Shown: one piece after another, positions 1 through 12,643 of the stretch
Layout: every line of letters begins with the position of its first letter
How positions within the stretch are numbered: position 1 is the stretch's first letter
Assembly (NCBI GenBank): GCA_034687125.1
Contig: JAQGBZ010000332.1
Location: forward strand, 1-64,000
DNA length: 64,000 bases
Source of the DNA: Neelides folsomi
Taxonomy: Eukaryota; Arthropoda; Collembola; Neelipleona; Neelidae
Direction of reading: 5' to 3'
Notes under the pieces: generated by a model
Seen by the model: only the letters and a program-made list of their open reading frames with translations
What the model was told of the DNA's origin: nothing
Databases searched by the model: none
Program-made: the position numbers and the translations under genes

Positions 1-1166
1 CAAGACAACGAACCAACGAAGGAGACAAAACCAATCAGTCGATTCAAACAAAATCAAATGTGATCAATTTTATCAACTTTTTCATTTATTCAATTTAAAC
101 CTTTAATTTTACCAATTCGTATTTGTACATTATTATAATTAAGTATTTGATTTTACACTTATTATTGTTTTTCAGTACCCAATTTTATCGTTATAAAATT
201 AATTCTAAAACATTTACTTTGCGTTTTATTAAAAATATTGTTAAATACCAACAATGACCATTTAATAAACCTTTTATTATTTTGCTCAAGGAATTTACAA
301 ATTGTTAAAAATAATAAAACTATATTACTCGTTTTACACTGTACAGTGTATTTCATAACGATTAAATACCAACGGGATTGAATATTAATTTAATTTAATT
401 TAATTTAACTTAAAACTTAACTTAATAAATCTTAAAATTACATTTCTTTCAATAAAGTAATGAAACTGTGTTTTAATGATCAAATAGCAACAACATAATT
501 CTACATTATTGTCCATATTTTAAAGCTATTTAACTATTCTTGACTGACAACAGGAATCGTATTTACATGAAATACAAATGAAACCGTTTATTACACGCAG
601 TTAAATCCTTTTTGCTTCTTATTACGCACCTAAATGTAAACCATTTTTCATCTTTAACGACGTTAATTATCATTTAAGCATCTTCTAGTAATTAAAAATT
701 GGATTTATTTAGATTTTTTGGAAATCCCAAAATCAAAATTTTCATGAGCTCAAGAATCTTTATTTTTATTTGATCATTCAATAAATAAATGAGAGCATCT
801 TTAGGTATATAACCTTAAGGAAGTGTAAAAACGTTGAAAAACTTCCATTTTACAATAACAATTAACTTTGCATTTATTAAGACGTATCTTAAAAGCATTT
901 AAATTCATTTTACTTTTCGCGTGCACGTGCAGACGATCAACAATAATAACGAATTTGCACAATGAGCTCATTCGTTTAATTAAGCTTTCTTGGAACTCTA
1001 AACACCTTGTATAGATTTAGATGTTTCTTTAAACACGCAAGGTCCAAATGTCCATTCCACTTTCTTACCCATTTAAATATCTAATTGTAGAATTAAGTTT
1101 GATTTAAGTTAAATAAAAGAAAGAACGCGAGAGGAAAGTTGAAAGAAAAGTTTGGTCTCGATTGCG
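1..1166. other. AT-rich intergenic stretch without a recognisable gene
   Basis: Both strands show only short random open frames and oligo-A/T runs. A TATA-like string near 1011 could belong to the small gene that follows, but nothing else supports a feature here. Confidence 0.5.
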
Positions 1167-1439
1167 ATGCTCGTAAGTTTCACTATTTGTCCCATTTATT
1201 TTCTCATCCATATTTAATTCAATTTACCAATATTTCAGATATTTAAATCAATAAAAACAATTTTCATTCTGCTAATAATGATCGCACAAGGCCAAAGTTT
1301 TTTGTTATCGATTGGGCCTTGTTTTCGACCCGCATGTCACGCCCGTCCCCATCAGCTCCTTCGCCCAATTCCGCTCAAATCACATCATTTTAAACATTTT
1401 GGGAGAGCCAATACATACAACAATAGATTCTACTTGTAA
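1167..1439 (+). CDS. candidate small secreted peptide, 68 aa, two exons
   Basis: Exons 1167-1172 (ATG CTC) and 1239-1439 are joined by an intron with GTAAGT and TTTCAG ends, and together they give an uninterrupted 68-residue frame. Residues 1-22 form a signal peptide: a basic start, then the hydrophobic core TIFILLIMIA, ending in GQS. The mature part is only about 46 residues, rich in His, Arg and Pro, with two cysteines (PCFRPACH) that could pair. AATAAA overlaps the region 8-10 bases after the stop. I do not recognise the family. A neuropeptide-like or antimicrobial role would be a guess. The main doubt is that only six coding bases lie in exon 1. Confidence 0.42.
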
Positions 1440-3751
1440 TTAAATAAATTATAATTAAAGCCAAATCTCTATTGTCTAATTAATAAAATTAATTATTAAA
1501 CAGGCTTCACTTTATTTTTTCATATATTCACATTTTATTAATTTTTCATTTATTTCATGTAATGACAATTGATGAAATTGAGTTGGAATAATGTTAAATG
1601 TGATGAAGCCAATTAATGAATCATTGCGTCTGTGGAATTATTTATGATCGGGGATATTGAAATTAACTCTACGTGTAAAATAAATACACGAAGGGGGAGA
1701 TATTGAAGCCTATGATGCTATCACATGACTATTACCAAAGTACAGCATTTCAATCTCTTCGTCCTTCTCCTATTAAAACATTCTTCGCAATCCCGGAACG
1801 GAACGTCCAAGATTGTCATTCGAATTCAGCCCAAAGACGACATTAGAAAGGTCAAAGGAGTCAAAGGTGGAAGTTAAATGAACCTCCGTCCCATCCACCT
1901 CGGCCCAACAATTAAAAAGAAATTGTTTTACACGTAAATTGAAATATTATTTTATCTGTTAAATCTCTTTGATTAAACTTCATCTTTACAAATACGTTTC
2001 GTTTAATCTATTGTCCATTGAGCCAAAATAATTATTAAATAACAACGATTTTGAGCTAAATTGGGAATTTTAAAGGTCATTGTTTAGAAGCTTGGAGAGA
2101 ATTTTTAAGGAGGATTTTTAAAGAGTAATTATTAAAATAAGGTTGGGATTAAGTTAATTGTTATTTAACCAATCTCATTTCATTAATTTGGCCATCGAGT
2201 TACGTTTGAACATTAAAAGTTGCCCGTTTGATTCCATGTGTATTATTCTTCATTGCATTCGAGTTGAGTTCAGGCCGATATTTGGGAGATGTCGCCACCA
2301 TCGGTACACTTTATACATGACTTTCCTCTTTAAATCCCAGTTAATTAATTAACAATTAACGACCAAGGTGAGTTATTTAGCCAGAGAGGTCCTTTATAAA
2401 AGGGTCAAGATGGGTCAAAGAAATTCGGGTGTTCTGAGAGGACTTTTTTCATTTTTAGGCTATAAATTGCGGTGTGCGTGTAAGGAGACGTATTGAAGGT
2501 TCTTTGCTTCACTTTGTGACCTCTCGGCTTCCAACAGTTCCAACTTGAGGACTCGGAACAACTCAACGCCGTCGTTGGTAAATCCGTAATCATTATAATA
2601 ATTAACATCATTTCATCAACATTTAGTTCCATACAATTTCAATAGTTAAATTCATCCCATCAATTAATTGAAATGAAATTCATAAACTTTTCCATTCCCA
2701 AATACACACGTTGCATTTATCCATATAAATATTACATGCGTCATCTCATTACACATTGCTTTTCATACAAGTCATATAACCCCGTCAAATTACGTCATAT
2801 AATTTAAACCAAACTTTCATAAATGTTAATTAATTAATAATTAACCCTCATTTAAAATGTCATGCATAATGTGAATAAATATTGCAACATAAAACATAAA
2901 TAAAACTTCCTATTTTACTACGATGCATAAATATGATTTATAAAAATTCAAATTCCAAGTTCATACTCCAATCAACGATTTAATATATTTAAATTTCTTA
3001 CCATTAAAACTTTACTAGTTCATAAATCATGTTTATTAATAAGTTTAAACATGTTTTAAATTTATTTAAATTTTTATTTACTTTACGCATTTTATAATTT
3101 TAATAAAATTTATTTTATTATTTATATTAAAATCTTATGGAATTGAACGATGTATTAATTTCATCAATTTGATATTCATGCGTTGTTTGATAAATTCATT
3201 TCCAATTCATTTTTATTTCATTATTATTGATTTCACGAGTTTTGGGATTTTGTTGATCTCTCCCATTAACAAAGGTGTAGAATCGGTTTGGCATAAATGT
3301 TCCAACACTGTTCCTTCCCCCTTCATATCCCAATTCTTTCCTCCTTCTTCGCCCATGAAGAATCAGATGGGGAGTTGTGTAGGATTTGGCATACTATTCC
3401 CCTACCAATTCCCCACCATGCCTCCGAGTTTCATTCAAAGAAATGAAATGCATTGGGAAAACTCAATGCCAATTTAAGAGCCAATTAAATTATAATTCTC
3501 ACCGATACCTTTTGATTTTATGTTCAGATTTGGCCAATTTGGGTTCTTAACCCTTTCCTGCATCGGAATTTCTTGGTTTGGACCGAACCAGAAGAGAAAT
3601 TTAAACATCGTGGAGGTTGAAAGTGTTGGGAAGTGTTTACGTGTAAGTGTATAGGAACAGCAGATTGAGTCGGCCTTCGCCGCGTCGTCGTTACTCTTCA
3701 TTTACTCCAATATTTTAACTTCGTTTAATCAACTTCAACTAACCCACAAAA
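1440..3751. other. intergenic region upstream of the large MGA-domain gene
   Basis: AT-rich, with islands of more balanced composition at 1740-1910, 2400-2600 and 3250-3470. I found no open frame with protein-like composition. The block at 2455-2581 looks like a core promoter followed by a leader exon and is listed separately. 3650-3751 is probably the 5' leader of the next gene. Confidence 0.45.
2455..2581 (+). promoter_or_regulatory. possible TATA promoter and spliced leader exon
   Basis: The string CTATAAATT (about 2459) is followed by about 100 bases of unusually balanced composition. That block ends in GTCGTTG|GTAAAT, which resembles a splice donor. It could be an upstream leader exon of the gene starting at 3752, but no transcript evidence is visible, so this is inference only. 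Confidence 0.2.
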
Positions 3752-6700
3752 ATGAAGAGGAGACGAGACGAAGACGAAGACCCCGATGACCCCTACATAA
3801 AAAGGAGACTCCAAAAATCCCAAATGATGGAAGCAAGGACGGCCAGACTCGCAGCAAGGGAAGCGAGACTCAAAGGTGAATCTGCACCTTCGCCAATTCT
3901 CCCAACCCCGACAGCGTCTCAGGAGAAACCGGGGAATGGGCAAAGACGCCAATCTGCACCGTCGAGGGTTTCAACCCCGAAGACAACTGCGACAAATAAA
4001 ACCGATGAGATATCACATCAAATTCAATCCTACAGGAATCCACCTCGAAAGAACGGCCGGCCGATTAAACCCAGAAAGATGAGCATGGAGAAAATAGCTA
4101 GAGACACAATTAAAGCCACCGGCATTAAAATGTTTGAAATGGCTAAAGATGATTCGAATCAAAAACTCGCAATGGGTCGGAAATTTATAATTAGGAAAAA
4201 CATTAAGAAAATTAACATTGGGAAAAATGACATTGGGAAAATTGATGTTGGGAAAAATGAAGTGAATAAAAATATTGAAATTGGGTTGAGTGACAAAGTG
4301 AATGAAAAAGAGTCAGATAAAATATTTTCGAGTTCAACTCCGTCAAATTCAGTCAATTGGGATGAGTCAAATTTACGAGCGGAATCTCTGCGGCCCCCGC
4401 CGGTCCGAAGGTACAGCAATAAGAAAAAGAAGTCGAAGATTCATTCTGGGGAGGAAATTCTGACTTCATCAGGAATTGAAATCATCTCAAGTGACCAAAT
4501 GACACCGGATGACGAAACCTCGACAATTGACAGTGAAGAAACAGAATATTGTGCTGATGAGGAAAACGACGAGGTCCAAATCCTAGCAATTAAAGAATCA
4601 TCCGATCCGGCCGGTGGAGTTGAAGAAAATAAAAATGAGGAAATTATTGATTTGACATTTGACTCAATTGACGCTTTCAATTTTGGCCTCGAGGCCCTTT
4701 GCCGAGATTTGGCTCTTGATCTCAAAGGGGAGAATCCACCAGAAGATTCGGCAATTGATTTTAATTCTTTGAATGAAATCGCCATTTCAGAAGTTACACC
4801 AGAAGAGTCGCAGGAAATAGCCGAAAGTGGCGGGGAGATTCAAAAAGATGAATTCGTTGTTGAACCACAAGGACCAGAATTAATACAGCGTCGAGATTCA
4901 TCAGCGCTTTCCTTGGCCATTGATGAAGATGAAATTAGCAATTTGTTGGCTCTGAGACCTTCTGAGTCACTTTTGGCCCATGAGCGGATGAATGTTTCGA
5001 GCTGCGGAGGGTCAGAGGTTGATCGATTAGAAGGTGATTCTGAATCGGATGGAATTCCACCGGATTTGGACTTTAGTTTGCATAATTCTTCGTTGGAGGA
5101 ATCGGTCGAGGCTTTCGAGACCTCAATGAAGCTTTTGCATTCGAGGGAAAAATCCATTTTGGACGAAGTGGAAGAAAAGGAACGGGAGATGAGAAGATCC
5201 TCCACGGCTTCAAGAACTAATTCTGCTTCTGATGTCGAAATGAAAGATTTCATCGCTTCTTTGTCTTCAAATGGGGTTGAAATTAAATTAATCCCATCAA
5301 CTTCAACACCTTTAACTCCAACACCTTTAACTTCAACACCTTTAACTCCAACACCTTTAACCTCAACACCTTTAACTTCAACACCTTTAAAGAAAACTGA
5401 GACTAAGACAAAGAAGAAAATTAGAATTCGAATTTCGAATCAAAGTGGAAATATGCCAGAAATGGAAATCACTAAAATTGACCCGCCAGGGATCAAGAAG
5501 ACTGAGGAAGAAGAAAAACCTAAAATCGATGAGATGGAAGAAGAGGTCAAAAATGTTGAGGTCGAAGACGAAGATGTCAAAGACGGAGAGGTCATAAAAG
5601 AAGAGGTCAAAGAAGAGGTCAAAGTGGAGGTCAAGAAAGTCGAAAAACCGCGATTGAAACGTGTAAAAGATGAAGCTCCACATTTGAGGTAAATAATTTT
5701 ATTTATTTTTTCATATTAGAATTAAATTCGCATCCATGACAACAATGGGAATTGCATTTAGTTAATGTAAAATAACAAGTAACAGTAGTAGTAACAGCAC
5801 GTGATCCGATATAAGTATAAGAGTTCCTCAGCATAGTATTCTCGCAATCACCGAGAGCCATTGATTTATAAAGACAATAAAGCTTAAATATTGCTAATTG
5901 ATCGTTATTGTTTAATTTGTGGGACAGCGGTGAGTTCAAATATCAAATCTTTTATTTCATTGCTACATTAAACATTGCGCATTGCCATTAACCAATGCGG
6001 CTTTCTTGGAATTAGAATATGGTTTGAGTTAATAAAATATGATTTGACACGTTTTCTAAAACAATATTTCGTCACTGTATATTATTTGTAGGTTCATCTT
6101 GTTTTTAATTTTGTTCTTTTTTCTACACAAGAAGTTGCATTTAGGAATCCTAAATTAGGATAATCTCAATTATTATAGAATTGTATTTTGATGATATTGG
6201 CGAATCGCAAAGCAAATACATTTGTAATATTATTTAATGAATCCCTCGCATTTATAATAGGGAAATAAATCGTTCAAAGACACATCCACATATTCCACAT
6301 ATTTTAGCCATAACGTCCGCTAAATCTAATTCCCTTACTGAATATTGGTAAATGGACATAATATATTGGATTGGGATATTTAAGAAAACGTGTAATTGTA
6401 ATTGAATTTACCAATTTTCCTACTTTAACTAAAATACTATTACTGAATGATATTTAATTATTGAAAACTCGGTCGAAATTGAATTTGACCTTTAATAAAA
6501 ATTCAAAGAATCTTTCAATTCCATTTAACAATTCCTTATAAATTATTAAGTTAAGAATGTTAATTAAGAATGCGCAGTTTGAGCTTGTTCATGTAATGAG
6601 CAGAATTGAAATGAAGCTTAATGTTACATACAAAAGTAACTGTAGTTGGATTGTAGTTAGAATAATGTTAGAATAAACAATGTTTTAATTTCAAGGGAAA

Positions 6701-9700
6701 ACCGTTTCATAAATTGCGATTGAATTTTAGAAGCCGAGATTCCCTCATTGCTCGTCGGAGACTTCGAAGTCGGCCAGCGAGTAATATAACAATTCTTCCT
6801 CGTCGCCCTGATCGCATTGCTCGTAAACGTAAGGAGGAGAACGAAGAGCGACAAGTTGGGAAGCGCCGTCGAGAGCCGCCCTCCTTCCTACGCGACTACG
6901 AAGTGACCAAAGACCTTCGGGGGTTTGAAGGGAAAACGAGCAGCAGTCGGGAGAAAAACGGTTTTCCGATTCTGACTGCTGGTGAAGCATTGAGGGCCAT
7001 TTTGAGCATTCCGGAACCGCTTTTGCCATCGTCCCATCTCGCATATTTCCATCGGTTCAAAAGGAGCGTCAATCTCCTTTCGGACACTGAAGAAGCAAAG
7101 CTGAGGGAAATCATAAGGGCCAAGCAGGGGAAGAAAACACAGAAAGTCGTACTGAACCGAATTAGGGAAAGTAGACTTTTATTTACGGTAAATTAATTAA
7201 TTAATTTAAATAATGACTTTTAAATAATTAATTAATTTTAAACAACTTAAATGCATCTTCACAACACCTTTTAATTTAAATACAAGCATTTAAAGTTTTT
7301 ATTTATATTTTGCAACATTGAATTATTTACATTGTTGGATTTTAAAAATTTATTTAATTTGATATTTTACATAATTTGATGTTTTAAACATAATTTGATG
7401 TTTTAAACATAATTTGATGTTTTAAACATAATTTGATGTTTTAAACATAATTTAATAAATTGATTCATTTGGTTGATTTTATTCATTATATTATTTTCAA
7501 ATAAACTTCAATAACTTCAATATTTTTAATTAAAACTTCAACAACTTCAATATTTTTAAATATAGTAAAGGTATGTGTTTAATTGTGTTTGTCTTTGAAG
7601 TTTCATTTCATAATTTAATTTTGAATTAGGACGGTGAAAAGCCTTTGGAAGGTGAAGAAGGTGAAGAAGGTGAAGAAGAAGAGGAAAAGAAAGAAGGAGA
7701 GGAAAATTCAAATCCTAAACCAACAAAAGCAGTTTCGATCTCTTCATCTCCACGTCGTGTATTCAACCTGAGATCTTCGATGAGTCGCAACGGGGACGAA
7801 ACCGTGCCGGCCAAGCCAGAAATCCTCGATGACTTCAAAGTCCTCATTGCTGGTGTTGTGGTCAACATCGACCACAGGGGATACACAAAAGAAACAGACG
7901 TTCCCATCCAACTCGACGAGGATTTCATTCCTGTGAAAGAAAAGAAATTGGTCATTTTGCTCCCAGAAGAAGATCCAAAACGAGAAAACGGCGTGGTCGA
8001 ATGTCTGATGAAAGAAGGGGCTTGTCGTCTGGGCTGTGTTTGCGGATCAATTTCCAGCACCCAAAGACCAAGGGATCATTGCGGAAGACCTAAATGCTTC
8101 TTCCAGTGTAATTGTTCTTTTCCTTTTGAGCTCAAACGGGGAATGATTTACGACCATGAGAGCGGAGACATTCGGTCGAGATTGAGAACGAGGAATAAAA
8201 ACTTAAAATTCTTCAAAACAAAGAAGGAAAATTCACCACCGAGGAAAATTAGGAAGATTGGGAGGGAAAGAACGATGGGGAGATCGATGGAGCGTCAACA
8301 GCCAAAATTGAACCCTCAAGTTCCCCAAACCCCTCAAATGGTAATTTAATATTAAAAACATAATTTAATATTTTATTTAATATTTATACCTAATTTAGTA
8401 GCTTTAATTGTTAATTATTTACTAATTATAAATTATTATCTACTTTATAATGATCGTTTTGATTTAATTAATTTTTATAATTTACAGAGTCTCATCACAT
8501 TAGAACCTGGTCCTGAAGAAATCGACACTGAAGTTGATTTTATTACACGATTTTCACCTACAATGTTCAGTTTCATTGTGAGACATTTATTTAATTTATT
8601 AGCTTATAATTAAAAATTAATATATTCTATTAAAATTAAAATTAAAAATAAATTAATTAACTAAAATTAATTAATTCGGTAGTTTTTAATAAATATTTAA
8701 TTATCATTTTAGGCTTCAGATTTCGAAGAGTCTGAAGAAGAAGATGACCGAATGAGCAAAACGCTGACTCCTTCCAATGTTCTCAACCGAGTGACCCGCG
8801 TGGTTCCTAAATTCCCAGTCGCAAAGAATAAACCTGGCTACAATCGCCCACGCCTTCCTGACAATCGTCTCAAACCTCCTTCTCCTCTCCCGGATGAATT
8901 CGATCGGTTTGAGGAAAACCAGGAAGAAGTTCTCGAGAAAGAAGAAGAGGAAGAAACCCAAGAAATTGTCGAAGATGACGATGAGGAATACAAACCGCCC
9001 CAAGCTTACAGACAACTTTACCCAACCAGACGAAGAAAGCGCCGTATTCAGAAAATGAAAAGACTCAACACTCAACGTCATGCTCATCAGACAATCAGGA
9101 AAGCAAGGTTGAACAAATCTAGGTCAGAACCAACAGAATTAGTCGAACCACTCAAACTTAAATTAAATGTAAAAAGCCAAGAATTGGAAGTTCAAGTTTC
9201 CCCAGAAGGGAAGAAAATCAAAGAATCCCCTGAACCCGAAAAGAGGAAAATCAAACAATCCCCTGAATCCGAAAAGAAAATCAAACAATCTCCGGAACCC
9301 GAAAAAAAGAAAAGTCCTCCCCAACAGCGTTTAATGAGTCCTGACATTGTTGAATCACCACGAAGGAGATCTCCATTAAGGAAAAAGAGCGTAAGATTTA
9401 GCGAACGAATTTCAGTCAAAACTATTAAATCTGAACCTCATACTCCCAAGGTGCTAAGAGTTAATTCATTGAAGAAAAAATCAAATTTAAAAAGTCCTTC
9501 TAAGTCGAGTTTAAAACCAAGTCCTTCTCCTGTTGATTCTGAAATGACAAATGAAAAATCCAAGAAGCGATTAGAAGAAAAAGAAATCATGGCCCTTGGA
9601 GAAAAAATGTCCAAAGAATGCCAAGAGGAATTGGCTCAGATTAAAGCCATTAAAAAGATCCAAGCCCAAGATGAGGAAAAACGAGCGAGGACGAAAATGG

Positions 9701-10664
9701 AATTTTTGAATCGGAATCAAGAGGATTTTGAAGAGAAATCGGACGAAGTAATTTTCAAAGGGAAAACATACGGACGACGATCCTTCCAAAAGAAAACTTT
9801 ACAGGAAACCCTTGAATTACTTCCAGACAGTGAGAAATGGAAAATTGAGGATTGTTTAGAAATGGACGACACTGTGTTCATTGAAGGAGATTTCTCATTT
9901 GATGATCTCAATTCCGATTACGAAGTTGTGGAAGTTACCGAATTCGACGATGAAATAATGGAAATCCCTGTTCCTGGAAGTGAAGTTAAAATTGAATCGG
10001 AAGAGCAGTTGATAATTGAAGTTACATCGATTCCTACATCGACAGTGTCGATTGATTGCCCACCGATGCCAGGACCATCACGAGCTGTGGCCATCACAAC
10101 TACGACCAATTCAATCCGAACTCCGAGGACTTCCTCGTATGAAATTGCTGGCGGGGTGTTGGAAGAAGATCGAGATGAGAATTGTATTATTTTGAGTTCC
10201 GACCTCATGGAGTTCGAAGACCCAAACACGATTTTGAAAAAGGAGGAACCGAAGGACTCGATTGAAATTCATCCCATAAGGGAACACGAAGCTGAAGACT
10301 TTTTCGATGAAGACGACGAGGACGGGGAATACGAAGTCATTAAAGTGGTCGTTGGGGACGATTTTGATCTGGAGGATGACAGTCAAGTGTTTGAAGCTGT
10401 AGAGAAAACTGATGCACTCTACAAACAAGCACTCCAAGAAAATGGTAAATATTTATTATTTTAATTTATTTAATTACAATTAAAAAATAATTATTTTATT
10501 TTAATGATTTATTAAAAATTATAACATTTAAGTTTATTGTTATTCATAATCGTTGAATTAATTGACCGTTTTTTTTTTAATTTTTAGGAGATTTGGGAGA
10601 AAACGAAGGCTATACGTACAAGACGGATAAAATGACAGTGACACTAATGCCGAACAAAAAGTGA
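3752..10664 (+). CDS. large nuclear-type protein with an MGA-conserved Cys/His domain
   Basis: Six exons keep frame at every junction: 3752-5688, 6731-7187, 7630-8340, 8488-8577, 8713-10444 and 10588-10664, giving 1,667 aa. Most of the protein is disordered and charged: a basic N-terminus (MKRRRDEDED), acidic stretches, a threonine/proline repeat at about residues 516-546 (TPLTSTPL-like), and KIKQSPEPEKK repeats in exon 5. The one clear fold is at residues about 928-965, CRLGCVCG followed by a spaced HCGRPKCFFQCNC. This resembles the MGA (MAX gene-associated) conserved domain, DUF4801-type. Known MGA proteins add a T-box and a bHLHZip. I see neither here, so it is MGA-domain-like rather than a proven MGA orthologue. 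A chromatin or transcription role is inferred. An AATAAA lies near 11150. Confidence 0.8.
7371..7454 (+). repeat. 19-bp tandem repeat, four copies, inside an intron
   Basis: The unit ATAATTTGATGTTTTAAAC occurs four times in a row (7371-7446) with a partial fifth, within intron 2 of the MGA-domain gene. The copies are essentially identical, so the array is recent. Confidence 0.9.
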
Positions 10665-10744
10665 TTCACTTATTAAATTAATAAGCTATAATGTTTATAT
10701 TTATTATTTTTTTTATGGTTTTTTACTTCTCATTTCTCATAATA

Positions 10745-10855
10745 CGTTATATTTAATATTATTATTAACTATTATTATTATATTATTAGCTATTATTATT
10801 ATACCATTAACGATTATTATTATATTATTAACAATTATTATTATTTATAACATGT
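10745..10855. repeat. ATT-rich microsatellite
   Basis: Imperfect runs of ATT/ATTATT with interspersed AACTATT units in the 3' flank of the MGA-domain gene. A second, cleaner ATT run lies at 11521-11571. Confidence 0.8.
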
Positions 10856-11537
10856 CAATTATCAAATCACTAATAATGCTATACTTTTGTTTTATTTCAC
10901 TCATAGATTTATAAAATTTTCTTAACCTTTCTATTCTGTGCATAAAACGGATCATTCATTTGGATATCCAACCTTTTCCTTTTTTCAGAGACTTTTTACT
11001 AACTATTATTGTTAATTGTATAAATATTATCAAATGTATTCACGATTTAATATTGATGTTCGAATATTGTTGATATATAAAAACGACTTTTGTGGGAGAT
11101 GTAATTATTTATGAAACTACTAACAAACTTATGTAATATCAAATTTAATGAATAAATGTTAAAATCTCGTTTAAAACTTCGAGTCCTCAGTCAAGTTTTT
11201 CAACTTTAACTTCATTTTCAAAACAACAATTGCAACATCAACAACAAAAGGATTTCTTCAGCTGCATTGAAGAATTTATGAAATTTACATTTCCACGGAA
11301 TTAATTTCATTTAAAATAATTAATTTTTATTATAAAGAGGAATTTTAAACTTTTTAATGGTTTTTTGAGTTTTTCGAATTTTTTTGCTTTTGACTTTGCT
11401 TTTGAGGCATTTGACTATTTGATTCGCCAGGTATGACAAAAACAATGATATCTTTAATTATTAAATTGATAATTTAATGTTGATGTTTTGATGCTTATGT
11501 GCTTAATCAAATGATTCTTATATTATTATTATTGTTA

Positions 11538-11570
<33 letters not shown>

Positions 11571-11573
11571 GAA

Positions 11574-11926
11574 GGTCAGGGAACAAGTGAAAAAATACTT
11601 CAAAGACGAAGCTTGTGTCTTTTTCGACTTCAATGCCACTCATTAAGATATCGTCATTTGCTCCGATAGAGAGAAAGATTGCAAATGCAGGAGGACGAAT
11701 TTAGGAGTTCAGAAAACGGATTCTGACAGTGCAGCTGCAGATTATGATCGAGTTTTCTATGAAGATAACACTAGAGAAAAGGATAAGATTCTTGCTACCT
11801 TGTGTCATGATAATGCTGACCCTTCCAAACTCCCACAAAACGCTGGACTTCAATTAAAATCAACATCAATTGGACTTCTCTCACTCGCTTTGGCTTTCAT
11901 CAAATTATCGGAATTCTACTATTGAT
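11574..11926 (+). pseudogene. remnant of a secreted or GPI-anchored protein
   Basis: From 11574 one frame reads as ordinary protein for about 117 codons to a TGA at 11924-11926. It is interrupted once by an in-frame TAA about 24 codons in. The translation is polar with paired cysteines (CKCRR, LCHD) and ends in the hydrophobic tail STSIGLLSLALAFIKL, which would suit a GPI signal. No start codon or first exon is evident. A splice-donor-like CGCCAG|GTATGA at 11430 and the (ATT)n/TAG tract ending at 11571 would fit an intron before it. I do not recognise the family. A host pseudogene is the simplest reading; two adjacent reading units are possible. Confidence 0.4.
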
Positions 11927-12643
11927 CATAAAACGATAATGAATTTGAATTTAGTAATGTACATTAAGATTTAACTAAATCAGTATGTCAATGAGTCTTA
12001 ATTTAATGTAAACATCCAAATTAACATAATTTAATCTCGACAAACTATATGAGTCATATTGTAAATTTATTATATATGACAAAAAATTAAAAGAAATCAG
12101 TAAACAAAAATCTTTATTATCATTTTATAACAATCATTAAGCATTATTAAAAATAATGAAATATCTAATAAAATAAAAAATTAAAATATCTCTCTTTACA
12201 TTAAATAGACTTGCCAAATAAAAGAAGCATAAAAATTGTGTAGTAAATAAAGTATTAAAGATTAGTTAACTATTAATTGTTTCACAAATTATAAAAATGT
12301 AGCTTGTGAAACTAAACTAAATTCGAATATGAAAGTTAAACAACCATCAGCAATAGGAATTATTTGCAATCCAACTTGCATCTTGCATCAAAAGAATTGA
12401 CAACATCAAGACATTTATTAAACGACAAAGAGTTGTGCGAATTCCGCATTGTACAATTGTACTCGAAGATTCCTTTTTCCCAACCAAGGTTTAGATTCGT
12501 CTCAATTGCAGAATTTGAATGTGCATGCTTTCACTTCAACCAACTCAACCAAGTCAAAGTTTCCAACAGACAAACTTTGGACCCGAAACTTTTCTGTCTT
12601 ATAGTTTTAATTAAACTTTACTAATTAATTACAAATATTTATA
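11927..12643. other. intergenic region before TRIP13
   Basis: AT-rich, and I see no gene. The + strand frame at 12364-12624 has low-complexity composition and no splice partners, so I treat it as chance. Confidence 0.5.

Noticed and set aside
3169-3477. 102-codon + strand frame upstream of the MGA-domain gene
   Set aside because: Composition is not protein-like in a consistent way, and no splice partners or family motif were seen.
4159-5683. Long antisense frames opposite the first exon of the MGA-domain gene
   Set aside because: They mirror the Lys/Glu- and Ser/Thr-rich repeats of the sense strand. Codon bias on the sense strand explains them.
12364-12624. 86-codon frame upstream of TRIP13
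   Set aside because: No start context, homology or exon joins. TRIP13 starts independently at 12644.
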